NCBI RefSeq assembly: GCF_003732545.1
Contig: NZ_AYKF01000024.1
Location: 1-64,000, forward strand
DNA from: Salinisphaera orenii subsp. halophila YIM 95161
GTDB taxonomy: Bacteria > Pseudomonadota > Gammaproteobacteria > Nevskiales > Salinisphaeraceae
Reading direction: 5' to 3'
Length of the DNA stretch: 64,000 nucleotides
Part shown: piece by piece, positions 45,252 to 55,844 of the stretch
Layout of the letters: every line of letters starts with the position of its first letter
Numbering within the stretch: the first letter of the stretch is position 1
Notes under the pieces: model-generated
Database searches by the model: none
What the model saw: the letters and a program-made list of their open reading frames with translations, nothing else
Told to the model about the DNA's origin: nothing
Made by a program: the position numbers and the translations under genes

Positions 45252-46706
45252 TCAGTCGTCGCCCGGCCGCATGGCGAGATACAGTCGATTGCCCTCGCGC
45301 ACCACGAGCAGCGCTACCGGGCCGTCAGCCGCCTCGAGTGCTTCACGCAGGGCCTCGGGCGACCCGACCTTCTCCGATCCGACCGCGAGCACGACATCGC
45401 CGGGCTGCAGGCCCGCCTCAGCCCCGGCGCCCTCCGCGACCGCTCCGATGCGAACGCCGTCCTGCTCCAGATCGAGCCGGCGTCGCTCCGTCTCGTCCAG
45501 AGGCTCCAGCGTCAGGCCGTAGGGGCGGCTCTGCTCGCGCCTTGGCTCGCCGCCGCCGGCGCGGGTCATCAGATCCTCGGGCAGCGCCTCGATGGTGACG
45601 TCGATAGTCTGTTCGTCGCCGTCACGCAGCAGCGTCACGCTCGCCTGCTCGCCCGGGGCGATGGTGCCCACCAGCGGCGGCAGGGCGGCGGCATCGCCCA
45701 CCGCGTGATCGTTGAACGAGAGGATCACGTCCCCGGCCTGGATGTCGGCCGAAGCCGCCGGACTCTCGGGCACCACCCGTGCCACCAGCGCGCCCTCCGG
45801 GCGCTTGAGGTCAAAGGATTCGGCGAGTTCCCGGTTGACGTCCTGGATCTGCACGCCGAGCCAGCCGCGGGTCACGCTGCCGGAGTCGCGCAGCTGGCCG
45901 GCGACGTCCATGGCGATGTCGATCGGAATCGCGAAGGACACGCCCTGGTAACCACCGGTCTGGCTGTAGATCTGCGAGTTGATGCCCACGACCTCACCGG
46001 CGAGATTGAACAGCGGCCCGCCCGAGTTGCCGGGATTGATGGCCACGTCCGTCTGCAGAAACGGCACGTACTGGTCGCTGGCCAGGCTGCGCTGCTTCGC
46101 CGAGACGATGCCGGCGGTCACCGAGGTCTCGAAGCCGAAGGGCGAGCCGATCGCCACCACCCAGGAGCCCACCTGCAGCGCCTTGGGATCGCCGATCTCG
46201 ACCGTGGGCAGGTCGTCGGCGTCGACCTTGAGCACCGCGAGGTCGCTGTAGCGATCCTGGCCGACGACCCGCGCGACCAGTTGGCGCCTGTCGTTGAGCT
46301 TGACGATGATCTGGCCGGCGTCGGAGACCACATGACGATTGGTTAAAATGTAGCCGTCCTCGGAGATGATGAAGCCCGAACCGCGCGACGGATGCGGCGT
46401 CGACTCCGGCCCGCGCGGCATCGGCATCTCGTCGTCGCCGCGGCCGGGGCCCTCCTCGAAGAAGCGACGCAGCCAGTCCTCCATCGGGTTGCCGTCATCG
46501 CCTTCGCCGCCGCGCTCCCCGCTGCCGGGTTCCGGCGGCACCGCACTGATGTTGACCACGGCCGGTGACACCGACTCGACGAGACCCGTGAAGTCCGGCA
46601 GCTGACTGACCGGCCGGCTCTCGTCCTCGCCGCCACAGCCCGAAAGCGCGAGCAGCGCGACGATCAGAAGCGTGTACAGGCGCAGTGGATGACGTAGTCG
46701 CTGCAT
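45252..46706 (-). CDS. mucD: DegP/MucD-type periplasmic serine protease with a lipobox
   Basis: A 484-residue HtrA-family protease and chaperone for misfolded envelope proteins, last gene of the sigma-E operon. Catalytic His125 (TNRHVV), Asp155 (YSDLAVL) and Ser228 (GNSGGPL) are intact, followed by two PDZ domains (about 275-370 and 390-484). A Gly/Glu/Asp-rich loop (about 57-106) precedes the active site. The signal sequence ends in LALSGC (Cys24), a full lipobox with Gly at +2, so the protein is probably lipid-anchored to the outer membrane. Pseudomonas MucD, as I recall it, has a plain signal peptide. It starts 83 bp after mucB. Confidence 0.93.
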   Translation of the reverse strand: MQRLRHPLRLYTLLIVALLALSGCGGEDESRPVSQLPDFTGLVESVSPAVVNISAVPPEPGSGERGGEGDDGNPMEDWLRRFFEEGPGRGDDEMPMPRGPESTPHPSRGSGFIISEDGYILTNRHVVSDAGQIIVKLNDRRQLVARVVGQDRYSDLAVLKVDADDLPTVEIGDPKALQVGSWVVAIGSPFGFETSVTAGIVSAKQRSLASDQYVPFLQTDVAINPGNSGGPLFNLAGEVVGINSQIYSQTGGYQGVSFAIPIDIAMDVAGQLRDSGSVTRGWLGVQIQDVNRELAESFDLKRPEGALVARVVPESPAASADIQAGDVILSFNDHAVGDAAALPPLVGTIAPGEQASVTLLRDGDEQTIDVTIEALPEDLMTRAGGGEPRREQSRPYGLTLEPLDETERRRLDLEQDGVRIGAVAEGAGAEAGLQPGDVVLAVGSEKVGSPEALREALEAADGPVALLVVREGNRLYLAMRPGDD

Positions 46707-46789
46707 GAGGAAATGCCTATCGATTGCGTGCGGACGAGTTTCTGAAGGCCAACCCAAACAGCATGCCACGCCCCGGCCGGCCGGCGCAG

Positions 46790-47806
46790 TCACCCGTCGC
46801 CGTCGGCCGGCGCGCGAACCTGAGCCCGCTCACCGCCACGCTCCAGATTCTCCGCGATCTCGCGTACCGTCACCGCCGGCACCTCGCCGACGACGGTGAT
46901 CTGCGTGTCGTCGATCACGTGGCCGTAGGCGTTGACCGCGCCCATCGTAGTCGCGCCGTCCAGCGGCTTGCGCAGCCCCGCGGGCGCGATGAACGCGGAC
47001 ACGGTGGCCACGCCGTCGGTGAACAGCATCTGACGCACGAAACCATCCTCGGTGACACGGCGCACGCCATCCTCGGCCAGCTCGAAGCCCGGTGGCAGCG
47101 ATGTCGGCGTCCATGCCTCCTTCGGCACGGATTCCTCGGCGACCTCGACGGCCCGGTGCTTGATCACGCGGAAACCTTCGATATCGAAGCCCGGCTCGAA
47201 CGCGCTGTCGGGGATGGATTCCGGGAACTCGATCTCGGTGAACATCAGCTGCTCGAGGACGTCGCCATTACGCAGCAGATCGAGCTTGAGCGGCAGGCGC
47301 GTCTTTTCGTCGATGAGCATGCGGTAGCCGTAGCGGTACTGGTCCATCGGCTGGATGCTGATCAGACGGCCGACACGGTCGGCGAGCCGACGCTGGCCTT
47401 CGTCGCTCACCTTGTAGTGACGGCGCATCCGCTCGGCCGAGAATTCGGTGACGCTGCCCAGAAGGCCGTCTCGCTTGCGACGCGAGATGAGCACGACCTG
47501 GCTGTCGGGCAGAATCGAGGTCACAACGCCGCCGCGGCGGATGACCTCGCGCGGCTGCCCGGTCAGCGAGACCAGTCGCTCCTGCTCGAGGCCGTCGGCA
47601 AAGCGGTGCGTGACGCGGAGCGTGTCGAGCTGGTCCTCGCGCAGGTACACCATGACGCCGCGGTAGTTCTCGCGGCCCACGGCCTGCGAGGCACTGGCCA
47701 GCAGCTCGTTGACGGACTGATCGGACGAGGGCGGCGGATCCGACGCCGCGGCCGCCTGTCCGATAAAAACGAATAACAGGAAGAACGCTGAAAGCGCCCG
47801 GGTCAC
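46790..47806 (-). CDS. rseB: sigma-E regulatory protein MucB/RseB
   Basis: A 338-residue periplasmic protein that binds the anti-sigma factor and shields it from site-1 cleavage, and senses mislocalised lipoproteins or LPS. A clear signal peptide (SAFFLLFVFIGQAAA) precedes the N-terminal LolA-like domain (about 30-215) and the smaller C-terminal domain (230-325). It overlaps rseA by 4 bp, the standard coupling. Confidence 0.93.
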   Translation of the reverse strand: MTRALSAFFLLFVFIGQAAAASDPPPSSDQSVNELLASASQAVGRENYRGVMVYLREDQLDTLRVTHRFADGLEQERLVSLTGQPREVIRRGGVVTSILPDSQVVLISRRKRDGLLGSVTEFSAERMRRHYKVSDEGQRRLADRVGRLISIQPMDQYRYGYRMLIDEKTRLPLKLDLLRNGDVLEQLMFTEIEFPESIPDSAFEPGFDIEGFRVIKHRAVEVAEESVPKEAWTPTSLPPGFELAEDGVRRVTEDGFVRQMLFTDGVATVSAFIAPAGLRKPLDGATTMGAVNAYGHVIDDTQITVVGEVPAVTVREIAENLERGGERAQVRAPADGDG

Positions 47807-48495
47807 TGCGTCGATTCCTGCCCATACGTCGCCACCCGAACGAACGCCGGCGTCGTGCCCGACAGGCCGTAGCCGCGGGCCAACCCGTTGTGTTCGACGA
47901 GATAGCTGTTGAGTTCATCCTCCAGCGCGGGGTCGGACACGGACCAATGATCGGCCGGCCCCTCCCGAACCGTCTGCCGCGCGCTCGCATCACCGACCAC
48001 CGCGGCATCCATGCCGCCGCGCGCCGCAACTTCTTCCGTGGTCTCGAAGCGCGCACCGGCAGCCGTGGCGTCCGCGGAGGCGACGCTCGTGGCACTCATG
48101 GGCCGCGTCGAGCCGTCCGACTCGCTCTCCTGCTGCAGCGGCGGGTTCACCAGGAAGACGAAACCTGCCGCGGAGGCCGCCACGGCGAGGCCGGCCATGT
48201 TGCGCCAGCGGCGACGGCGCGGCGTGCGGGCACGCGGCAGTGACACGACCCGCGACGAGGACGCTTCCACCGCCTCGCCGTCCTCGGCCGCGATCGCCTG
48301 CATGACCCGATCGGAAAAACCGGTATCCAGCGGCACCGCGATCTCGCCGCGATGCGCCCGCAGGGTGGTTCGAAGCCAGTGCTGACGACTCCAGCTGTCA
48401 CGCAATTCCGGATCGCTCAACAGTCGGTTGACCACCGAGTCGGCTTCGTCGCGCGTGGCCTCGTTATCCAGAAATGCCGAAAAGCGCTCGTTCAT
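47803..48495 (-). CDS. rseA: anti-sigma-E factor RseA/MucA
   Basis: A 230-residue single-pass membrane anti-sigma factor. The cytoplasmic N-terminus (MNERFSAFLDNEATRDEAD) is the RseA sigma-binding domain, residues about 103-120 (MAGLAVAASAAGFVFLV) form the transmembrane helix, and a long periplasmic part follows. Regulated proteolysis (DegS/AlgW then RseP) would free sigma-E; those protease genes are not in this window. It is 7 bp after rpoE and overlaps mucB by 4 bp. Confidence 0.92.
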   Translation of the reverse strand: MNERFSAFLDNEATRDEADSVVNRLLSDPELRDSWSRQHWLRTTLRAHRGEIAVPLDTGFSDRVMQAIAAEDGEAVEASSSRVVSLPRARTPRRRRWRNMAGLAVAASAAGFVFLVNPPLQQESESDGSTRPMSATSVASADATAAGARFETTEEVAARGGMDAAVVGDASARQTVREGPADHWSVSDPALEDELNSYLVEHNGLARGYGLSGTTPAFVRVATYGQESTQ

Positions 48496-48502
48496 GCTGA
48501 CC

Positions 48503-49078
48503 TCACTTGTCCGCCAGGGACACCAGTTTCTGCTCGATCGCCGCGCGTGCGCGGAAGATGCGCGAACGGACCGTCCCGACCGGGCAATCCATTGATTGTG
48601 CAATCTCTTCGTAACTCATACCGTCCAGTTCGCGCAACATGATCGCGGTGCGCAGATCCTCCGGGAGATCGCGTATGGCACCGATCACGGTGTCCCGGAT
48701 CTCCTCGCTTTCCAGCAACGCCTCGGGCGTGTCCCGCTCCGAGAACCGGTCGGTGTGGCCGAACGCCTCGGCATCGGCCACGTCGATGTCCTGACTGGCC
48801 GGGCGCCGCGAGCGCGCGACCAGAAAGTTCTTCGCCGTGTTGATCGATATGCGGTATAGCCATGTGTAGAACGCGCTGTCGCCCTTGAATCCGTCGAGCG
48901 CCCGATAGGCCTTGATGAAGGCCTCCTGCGCCACGTCCGGTGCATCCGCCGGATTCACGTAGCGTGCGGTCAGCTTGATGACCTTGTGCTGGTACTTGCG
49001 TATGAGCAAGTCGAAGGCACGCGGGTCGCCGGCCTGAGCACGGGCCACGAGCTGCTCGTCGCTGGCGTCTTCGTTCAT
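48503..49078 (-). CDS. rpoE: RNA polymerase sigma factor RpoE/AlgU
   Basis: A 191-residue ECF sigma factor for envelope stress. Region 2 has DLLIRKYQHKVIKL and the -10-recognising FIKAYRALDGFKGDSAFYTW; region 4 ends in DGMSYEEIAQSMDCPVGTVR for -35 recognition. Normal length. It heads the rpoE-rseA-mucB-mucD operon and diverges from nadB, the same arrangement as in Pseudomonas and enterobacteria. No clear sigma-E-type autoregulatory promoter with correct spacing was found upstream. Confidence 0.96.
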   Translation of the reverse strand: MNEDASDEQLVARAQAGDPRAFDLLIRKYQHKVIKLTARYVNPADAPDVAQEAFIKAYRALDGFKGDSAFYTWLYRISINTAKNFLVARSRRPASQDIDVADAEAFGHTDRFSERDTPEALLESEEIRDTVIGAIRDLPEDLRTAIMLRELDGMSYEEIAQSMDCPVGTVRSRIFRARAAIEQKLVSLADK

Positions 49079-49288
49079 CTAGGAAAGACGCGAGCCGCAG
49101 CGGATTCCAAGGCAGCTGTCGCGCGAGAATACCTCGTCTGTCTGCGTTACCCGATGGGCGATGACACTATGGACCGCATCCGCGTCAGATAGTTCGCACC
49201 GGATTTGCGCTATGCTGCAAGCGTTCATCGATCTAGTCACCGTCAGGAAGCCATACCCCCGCGCCGAGGCGACAGTCTAGCGACGCGG

Positions 49289-50959
49289 ATGCGTTTCGTC
49301 ATGCCAATGCCCGAAGACAGTACCCACCGATCCTTCGATGTCGTGGTCGTCGGCAGCGGCGCCGCCGGACTCACGCTCGCCCTGCGCCTGGCGTCCAGCG
49401 GGCGCCGTATCGGCGTGATTTCCAAGGGCGCCCTCGCCGAGGGCAGTACACTTTACGCTCAGGGCGGCATCTCCGCCGTACTCGACGCCTCCGACAGCAT
49501 CGACGCCCATGTGGCCGACACCCTGCGCGCCGGTGCCGGCCTGTGCGACGAGCCGGCCGTGCGCTTCACGGTGGAGCATTCCCGGGCCGCGATCGAGTGG
49601 CTGATCGATCGCGGCGTGCCGTTCACGCCGGCCGACGAGAGCGACGAGACACCGGCCGGCTATGCCTACCATCTCAATCGCGAGGGCGGACACAGCCATC
49701 GCCGCATCATCCACGCCGACGATGCCACCGGCCGCGCCGTGGAGACGACGCTCGAGGGCCTGACCCGGCGGGCCCCGGAGATCACGGTGTTCGAGCACCA
49801 CATGGCCGTCGAGCTGATCATGACCCGGACGCCGGCGGCGGCGCGGGGGCACTGCCAGGGCGTCTACGTACTCGACATCAACCGGGATACGGTCCGCACC
49901 TTCGCCGCACGGCACGTCGTACTGGCCACCGGCGGCGCCAACCTCGCCTATCTCTACAGCAGCAACCCGCACGCGGCCAGCGGCGACGGTATCGCCATGG
50001 CCTGGCGGGCGGGCGCGCGGGTCGCGAACATGGAGTTCATGCAGTTCCACCCGACCTGCCTGTACCACCCGAGGGCGCGCTCGTTTCTCATCAGCGAGGC
50101 GCTGCGCGGCGAGGGCGCGGTGCTGCGGCTGGCCGACGGCCACCGCTTCATGCCGGATCACGACGAGCGCGGCGAACTCGCCCCGCGCGACATCGTCGCC
50201 CGGGCCATCGACGCCGAGATGAAACGCACCGGCCAGCCGCACGTCTGGCTGGATATCAGCCACCGCGACAAGGCATTCATCGAGAAGCACTTTCCCGCGA
50301 TCAACGCGCAGTGCCTTGAGCTCGGGCTCGACATGAGCGGGGAGCCCCTGCCCGTGGTGCCCGCAGCGCACTATACCTGCGGCGGCGTGATCACCGATGC
50401 GCACGGCTGCACCGATCTCGACGGCGTCTACGCCGTCGGCGAATGCGCCTTCACCGGCCTGCACGGCGCCAATCGCATGGCGAGCAACTCGCTGCTCGAG
50501 TGCATCGTCTACGCGAGTGCGGCCGCCGACGACATCGCTGGCCGCGATACCACGCCGCTCTGCGCGGATCTGCCCGACTGGGACGAGTCGCGGGTGACCG
50601 ATTCCGACGAAGAAGTGGTCGTGGCCCATAACTGGCAGGAGCTGCGCCGATTCATGTGGGACTACGTGGGCATCGTACGCACGACCAAGCGCCTGGAACG
50701 CGCCCTGCACCGCATCGAGCTGCTGCGCCGCGAGATCCACGACTACTACGGCAGCTTCCGCGTCACCCCCGGGCTGCTCGAACTGCGCAATCTCGCCCAG
50801 GTCGCGGAACTGATCATCCGCAGCGCCCTGTCCCGTCGCGAGAGCCGCGGCCTGCATTACATCAGCGACTATCCGAAACCGCTGCCGCGGGCGATGCACA
50901 CCGTGCTCTCACCGGAGCTCGGCACGGAATCGGCGACAGCCGGCTACCGTCCGCTCTGA
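49289..50959 (+). CDS. nadB: L-aspartate oxidase
   Basis: A 556-residue FAD enzyme that oxidises aspartate to iminoaspartate for NAD synthesis. The N-terminal dinucleotide fold is [17 protein letters not shown], the [16 protein letters not shown] segment and HTCGG-type FAD/substrate region ([13 protein letters not shown]) follow, with catalytic Arg in the RRESRGLHY segment. It resembles SdhA but has the NadB-specific C-terminus. The ATG at 49289 or those at 49301/49307 are all possible. It is divergent from rpoE and ends one base before the convergent hydrolase. Confidence 0.95.
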   Translation: MRFVMPMPEDSTHRSFDVVVVGSGAAGLTLALRLASSGRRIGVISKGALAEGSTLYAQGGISAVLDASDSIDAHVADTLRAGAGLCDEPAVRFTVEHSRAAIEWLIDRGVPFTPADESDETPAGYAYHLNREGGHSHRRIIHADDATGRAVETTLEGLTRRAPEITVFEHHMAVELIMTRTPAAARGHCQGVYVLDINRDTVRTFAARHVVLATGGANLAYLYSSNPHAASGDGIAMAWRAGARVANMEFMQFHPTCLYHPRARSFLISEALRGEGAVLRLADGHRFMPDHDERGELAPRDIVARAIDAEMKRTGQPHVWLDISHRDKAFIEKHFPAINAQCLELGLDMSGEPLPVVPAAHYTCGGVITDAHGCTDLDGVYAVGECAFTGLHGANRMASNSLLECIVYASAAADDIAGRDTTPLCADLPDWDESRVTDSDEEVVVAHNWQELRRFMWDYVGIVRTTKRLERALHRIELLRREIHDYYGSFRVTPGLLELRNLAQVAELIIRSALSRRESRGLHYISDYPKPLPRAMHTVLSPELGTESATAGYRPL

Positions 50960-50960
50960 A

Positions 50961-52436
50961 TCAGTCCGAGCCCGCGCAGGAGACGCGCAGTGGCTCGGCC
51001 GGCGCCGCCCAGAAATCGCCGATGGCGGCGATCGCGCAGGCGTTGGTGAAGCTGGCGCCGTGGCCCGCGCCGGCGACCGTCAGCAACCTCGCTAGCGGAT
51101 GCCGATCGGCTAATGCCCGCGCCCAGTCCGGCGGTGTGACGGCGTCTTCGCTGCCGCTGACGACCAGCGCAGGGGCGGCCAGCGATGCGTCATGCGCGGG
51201 CGTCGCCGTTCGAGGCACCTGCCAGACGTCGCAGACCGGCGCGCCGCGGGCCGGCGCCAGATAGGCTGCGATGGCGGGATGGCGCGAGAGCGCGTCGCGC
51301 CACGCCGACATCGAGGGCACTGCGCCGCCGAGTGCACAGCGCGTGCTCCAGAAGACCGCTTCGTTGCGGCTGCTGTCGAGGGCCTGACGCCACAGCCGTT
51401 CGGCCAGCGGTCGCAGCGCGTCGGCCGAGCCGGCGCGTGCCCGCTGCAGGCGTGCGCGGGTATCGGCCGCGTTGTTGGCGTCGTAGCTCGCCATGAGCAC
51501 CATCAGCAACAGGCGATACGGTGTGACCTTGAATCGCGTCTCCACGGGCATCTCCGGCCCGGCCAGCGCGAGCGTCGGCGGTCGCGACGCGTAACGCGCG
51601 AGCAAATCGTCCACGAGATCACTGGGCACCGCGTCGCTTTTCCGACCGCAGGCGGGCGCCGCCGCACAGCTCGCATCGAGACGCGCCAGTGCCCCGCCGA
51701 TCTGCGCTGGCAGGGCAAGCAGGTCGTTGCGCGCGAACGGATAGACCGAGTCGAGCACCATCGCGCGCACCTGCGCCGGCTTCGCCTGCGCGTAGACACG
51801 CGCGATCCGGGTGCCGTAGGACACCGCCCAGAGATTGACCGCGTCGACGCCGAGCGCGGCCACCAGCGCCTCCAGATCGCGCCGCTGCGCCGCCGGCCCG
51901 AGGGCCGCGGCGGTCTCGCGCCCGAGCGATCGGTAGCAGCCTTCGGCGGCGCGCGCCTCCTGATCGAATTCGACGCTCGCCGAGGGCGCCTGCGCTGCGG
52001 CCGCCAGCCGGCGGCTGCGTATCGACTCGCAGGTCGGGCGCGGACGACTGCGGCCGGTTGCCCGCGGGTCGAACAGCACGATGTCGCGAGGCCAGCGCGC
52101 CCGCTGCTGCCAGCGCTGCCAGCCCGACAACGCCTCGGGCCCCAGGCCTGCAGCCGAGCCCGGCCCGCCCGGCACGTAGACCACCGGCGTTGCATCGATC
52201 CGGTCGGGCCGTGCACGCAACCGCACCACGCGCAGCCGCACCGCCTCGCCAGCCAGGCGATCGCCCGTCTCCAGCCAGCCGCAGTCGATCGCCGCGGCGC
52301 TGGTTTCTGGGGTGGCGAGGTCGCAATCGCCCCACGTGATCGATGCGGCCATCGCCGACCGCGGGCTGGCGAGCATGACGGTGATGCCGAGCAGCGCCAT
52401 CACGGCAGCCTTAGCCGCGCTAATTCGTCGCTTCAC
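50961..52436 (-). CDS. exported alpha/beta hydrolase, S33 / TAP-like peptidase
   Basis: A 491-residue hydrolase of the tripeptidyl aminopeptidase-like S33 group. A signal peptide (AVMALLGITVMLASPRSAMA) sends it to the periplasm. The oxyanion region is YVPGGPGS, the nucleophile elbow is AVSYGT (usually GxSYG), and acid and His lie in SEDAVTPP and GAGHG. The C-terminal TAP-like domain holds several Cys residues that could form disulfides. The start is GTG at 52436, inside the end of ygfX (17-bp overlap). Peptide or ester substrates are equally possible; its place after sdhE-ygfX has no known reason. Confidence 0.8.
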   Translation of the reverse strand: MKRRISAAKAAVMALLGITVMLASPRSAMAASITWGDCDLATPETSAAAIDCGWLETGDRLAGEAVRLRVVRLRARPDRIDATPVVYVPGGPGSAAGLGPEALSGWQRWQQRARWPRDIVLFDPRATGRSRPRPTCESIRSRRLAAAAQAPSASVEFDQEARAAEGCYRSLGRETAAALGPAAQRRDLEALVAALGVDAVNLWAVSYGTRIARVYAQAKPAQVRAMVLDSVYPFARNDLLALPAQIGGALARLDASCAAAPACGRKSDAVPSDLVDDLLARYASRPPTLALAGPEMPVETRFKVTPYRLLLMVLMASYDANNAADTRARLQRARAGSADALRPLAERLWRQALDSSRNEAVFWSTRCALGGAVPSMSAWRDALSRHPAIAAYLAPARGAPVCDVWQVPRTATPAHDASLAAPALVVSGSEDAVTPPDWARALADRHPLARLLTVAGAGHGASFTNACAIAAIGDFWAAPAEPLRVSCAGSD

Positions 52437-52887
52437 GGGCGTCGCGGGGCGGGGCCACGCGCAGGCGCGCGCGCAGACGGCGATGGTGCGCCGGGTCGGT
52501 GGCATCGCGAAAGACGATGCAGCGGCGGCGACGGCCGGCGGCGTATGGCTCGAGTGTCAGCACGACCAGCGCATCGCCGAGCGTCAGCGCCTCGACGCAG
52601 CGGCCCTCGACCCAGCCGCCGTCACCGGCCTGGCGCCAGCGGCAGTCGCCGTCGAGCAGAAAACGCAGGCGATCGATCGCACGGGGATGGCTGCGGCGGG
52701 CGTGGCGCCACGCCCGCACCGCGGGCACTGACAACATGACCAGCAACAGACCGACCACGGGCCGCGACAGCGCAAGCATCGCGCACACCAGCTCTGCACC
52801 GCCGTAGCTGCCCAGTACCAGCATGGACTCACAGCGCGATGGCCGTATGACCAGGTCCAGCGCCTGCATCATCGGGCTGCGAGGCAT
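52420..52887 (-). CDS. YgfX-like inner-membrane protein
   Basis: A 155-residue protein with two hydrophobic helices (about 29-57) after a conserved LDLVIRPSR start, then a soluble domain in which LRFLLDGDCRWRQAGDGGW and LTLEPYAAGRRRR match the DUF1434/YgfX pattern. In E. coli YgfX (CptA) is encoded with SdhE and has been described as a toxin affecting the cytoskeleton, an interpretation that is disputed. It lies 12 bp after sdhE. The exact start (MPRSPMM) is uncertain. Confidence 0.75.
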   Translation of the reverse strand: MPRSPMMQALDLVIRPSRCESMLVLGSYGGAELVCAMLALSRPVVGLLLVMLSVPAVRAWRHARRSHPRAIDRLRFLLDGDCRWRQAGDGGWVEGRCVEALTLGDALVVLTLEPYAAGRRRRCIVFRDATDPAHHRRLRARLRVAPPRDAREATN

Positions 52888-52899
52888 GTGCGTCGCGCG

Positions 52900-53154
52900 T
52901 CAGCCGGCGCCCGGGGGCCGCTTGAACTGCCGGATGCGCCGCAGCAGGTCCGCCTGGATCGCATCGGCCGGCTGCTCGCGTTCCATGATCAGGGCGTAGA
53001 GGTCCGGGTCCTCGAGCTGCACCAGCGCCAGCAGCCCCGCCCGTTCGCGCTCGTCCAGATCGTCGTACTCGGTTGCGACGAAACGCTCGAGAAGCACATC
53101 GAGCTCCTTCATGCCGCGACGACACAACCAGCGGATACGCGATTTCTCGCTCAT
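52900..53154 (-). CDS. sdhE: FAD assembly factor SdhE
   Basis: An 84-residue helical protein that promotes covalent flavinylation of SdhA. The functional RGxxE motif is present as R13-G14-M-K-E17 after the RIRWLCRRG start, followed by RFV, LDERERAGL and DPDLYALIM. The ATG at 53154 gives the usual SdhE length. It sits 63 bp after sdhB, so it is made with its client enzyme. Confidence 0.95.
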   Translation of the reverse strand: MSEKSRIRWLCRRGMKELDVLLERFVATEYDDLDERERAGLLALVQLEDPDLYALIMEREQPADAIQADLLRRIRQFKRPPGAG

Positions 53155-53217
53155 CGGACAAAGATCCTGCTGCGAGGCGGCGGGCGGCCCGCGGCGGGCC
53201 ACCCGCGACGCCGGAAA

Positions 53218-53997
53218 TCAGCTGCGGCGTTCAAGCAGCAGCTTCTTGGTTTCCTGAATGGCCTTGGCCGGATTCAGCCCCTTTGGACAGGTATTGGTGC
53301 AGTTCATGATCGTGTGGCACCGATACAGCTTGAACGGATCCTCGAGCTCGTCCAGGCGATCGCCCGTGGCCTCGTCGCGCGAGTCCACGATCCAGCGATA
53401 GGCCTGCAGCAGCACGGCCGGACCCAGATAACGCTCCGGATTCCACCAGTAGCTCGGGCAGGCGGTCGAGCAGCACGCACACAGGATGCATTCGTACAGG
53501 CCGTCGAGCTTGGCTCGGTCTTCCGGTGTCTGCAGACGCTCACGCGTGGGCGCCGGCGTGTCGGTCTTGATCCACGGCTCGATCGATTCGAGCTGGGCGT
53601 AGAAATGGGTCAGATCCGGCACGAGGTCCTTGACCACCGGCATGTGCGGCAGCGGATAGATGCGGACGTCGCCCTCGATGTCCTCGATGCGCGTCGTGCA
53701 GGCCAGCGTGTTCTTGCCGTCGATGTTGAACGCGCACGACCCGCAGATCCCTTCGCGGCAGGAACGCCGGAAGGTCAGCGTCGGGTCGATCTCGTTCTTG
53801 ATCTTGATGACGGCGTCCAGAACCATGGGCCCGCACCGGTCGAGATCGATGGTGAAACTGTCGACGCGCGGATTCTCTCCGGCCTCGGGCTCCCAGCGAT
53901 AGATGCGAAACGTCTTGGTGTTCTTCGCGTCGGCCGGCGCGTCGTGACGCCGACCCTTGGTGATGCGCGAATTCTTCGGCAGTCGGAATTGAGCCAT
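53218..53997 (-). CDS. sdhB: succinate dehydrogenase iron-sulfur subunit
   Basis: A 259-residue electron-transfer subunit of complex II. The [2Fe-2S] ligands are in [21 protein letters not shown]; the [4Fe-4S] and [3Fe-4S] ligands are in [12 protein letters not shown] and [15 protein letters not shown] slightly extended N-terminus is present compared with E. coli (238). It follows sdhA by 56 bp. Confidence 0.97.
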   Translation of the reverse strand: MAQFRLPKNSRITKGRRHDAPADAKNTKTFRIYRWEPEAGENPRVDSFTIDLDRCGPMVLDAVIKIKNEIDPTLTFRRSCREGICGSCAFNIDGKNTLACTTRIEDIEGDVRIYPLPHMPVVKDLVPDLTHFYAQLESIEPWIKTDTPAPTRERLQTPEDRAKLDGLYECILCACCSTACPSYWWNPERYLGPAVLLQAYRWIVDSRDEATGDRLDELEDPFKLYRCHTIMNCTNTCPKGLNPAKAIQETKKLLLERRS

Positions 53998-54053
53998 GAG
54001 CGGTCTCCGTTACTAAAACCGTGGTGCGGGCGCAGCGCCGCGGACGGCGAACC

Positions 54054-55844
54054 TCAGTAGGTCCGCTTCTTCGGCGGGATGTGTTCCATCTCGCCCGTCA
54101 TCGGCTGCATGTGCACCGGCCGATAATCGATGCGTACGTTCGCGCCGCCGTCGTGCCAGGTGAGCGTGTGCTTCATCCAGTTCTCGTCGTCGCGCTCGGT
54201 GTATTCCTCGTGCGCGTGCGCGCCGCGGCTTTCCTTGCGGTTGGCGGCGGCGTGCATCGTGGTGATCGCGCAGCCGAGCAGATTCTCGAGCTCCAGCGTC
54301 TCGACCAGATCGCTGTTCCAGGTCATGGAGCGATCGGTCACGCCTACGTTGACGAAGGATTCGACCTCGGCGTTGATCTGCTCGACGCCCTTGTCGAGAT
54401 TCTCGGTATTGCGAAAGACCGCGGCGTATTTCTGCATCGAGCTCTGGAGGCTGTCACGCAGCTGCGCCGTGGGCGTATCGCCATCGGCGTGACGCAGCCG
54501 GTCGAAGCGTTCGAGCGCGCGCGTCTCGGCGGCCTGGGTGTCGGCGCGGTGCGCCGCCCCCTTCTTGACCACCTCCGTGCAGCGATGCGCCGCGGCGCGA
54601 CCGAAGACCACCAGATCCAGCAGCGAGTTCGAACCCAGCCGGTTGGCGCCGTGAACGGACACGCAGCCCGCCTCACCGACGGCCATCAGGCCCGGCACGA
54701 TCGAATCCGGATCGCCGTCCTTGAGGGTCACGACCTCGCCGAAGGCATTGGTCGGCACGCCGCCCATGTTGTAGTGCACGGTGGGCAGCACCGGGATCGG
54801 CTCCTTGGTGGCATCCACGCCAGAGAAGATCTTGGCGGTCTCGGTGATCCCCGGCAGCCGCTCGTGCAGCACTTCAGGGCCGAGGTGCTCCAGATGCAGC
54901 AGCGTGTGGTCGGCGTTCTCGCCCACGCCGCGGCCTTCCTGAATCTCGACCATCTCGGCGCGACTGACGACGTCCCGCGAGGCCAGATCCTTGGCGTTGG
55001 GCGCATAGCGCTCCATGAAGCGCTCGCCCTCGGAGTTGGTCAGGTAGCCACCCTCGCCGCGCGCGCCCTCGGTGATCAGACAGCCGGCGCCATAGATGCC
55101 GGTCGGATGGAACTGGACGAACTCCGGATCCTGAAGCGGCAGGCCGGCGCGCAGCGCCATGCCCATGCCGTCGCCCGTGCAGGTGTGCGCGGACGTGCAG
55201 GAGAAATAGGCCCGCCCGTAGCCGCCGGTGGCCAGAATCACCTGATGCGCGCGGAACCGATGCAGCTGCCCGCCCTGCAGATCCCAGGCCAGCACGCCGC
55301 GGCACTCGCCGTCCTCGGTCATGAGCAGATCGATGGCGAAGTATTCGATGAAGAACTCCGCCCGCGCCTTGAGCGACTGCTGATAGAGCGTGTGCAGGAT
55401 GGCGTGGCCGGTCCGGTCGGCGGCCGCGCAGGTGCGCTGGGCCGTGCCTTCGCCGAAATGCGTGGTCATGCCGCCGAACGGACGCTGATAGATGTGACCG
55501 TCCTCGGTGCGCGAGAACGGCACGCCGTCGTGCTCGAGCTCGATGATCGCCGGCACGGCTTCCTTGGTCATGTACTCGATGGCGTCCTGGTCGCCGAGCC
55601 AGTCGCCGCCCTTGATCGTGTCGTAAGCGTGCCAGCGCCAGTCGTCCTCGCCCATGTTGCCCAGCGAGGAGGCGATGCCGCCCTGGGCCGCCACGGTGTG
55701 GCTGCGGGTCGGGAAGACCTTGGTCACGCAGGCCGTGGACAGGCCGGCGTCGGCCAGACCGCGGGTGGCCCGCAGGCCCGAACCGCCCGCGCCGACGACC
55801 ACGACGTCGTGCTGATGTTCGATGATGTCGTAGCTCTCGCTCAT
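54054..55844 (-). CDS. sdhA: succinate dehydrogenase flavoprotein subunit
   Basis: A 596-residue FAD subunit that oxidises succinate to fumarate. The FAD fold starts [13 protein letters not shown], covalent FAD attaches to His in [10 protein letters not shown], and the conserved [12 protein letters not shown] and [10 protein letters not shown] motifs are intact. Start ATG at 55844 overlaps the sdhD stop by 4 bp. Length is normal (E. coli 588). Confidence 0.97.
   Translation of the reverse strand: MSESYDIIEHQHDVVVVGAGGSGLRATRGLADAGLSTACVTKVFPTRSHTVAAQGGIASSLGNMGEDDWRWHAYDTIKGGDWLGDQDAIEYMTKEAVPAIIELEHDGVPFSRTEDGHIYQRPFGGMTTHFGEGTAQRTCAAADRTGHAILHTLYQQSLKARAEFFIEYFAIDLLMTEDGECRGVLAWDLQGGQLHRFRAHQVILATGGYGRAYFSCTSAHTCTGDGMGMALRAGLPLQDPEFVQFHPTGIYGAGCLITEGARGEGGYLTNSEGERFMERYAPNAKDLASRDVVSRAEMVEIQEGRGVGENADHTLLHLEHLGPEVLHERLPGITETAKIFSGVDATKEPIPVLPTVHYNMGGVPTNAFGEVVTLKDGDPDSIVPGLMAVGEAGCVSVHGANRLGSNSLLDLVVFGRAAAHRCTEVVKKGAAHRADTQAAETRALERFDRLRHADGDTPTAQLRDSLQSSMQKYAAVFRNTENLDKGVEQINAEVESFVNVGVTDRSMTWNSDLVETLELENLLGCAITTMHAAANRKESRGAHAHEEYTERDDENWMKHTLTWHDGGANVRIDYRPVHMQPMTGEMEHIPPKKRTY

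Noticed and set aside
49079-49288. A sigma-E autoregulatory promoter upstream of rpoE
   Set aside because: GAACT and TCTGA strings occur on the minus strand but only a few bases apart, not with the required spacer.
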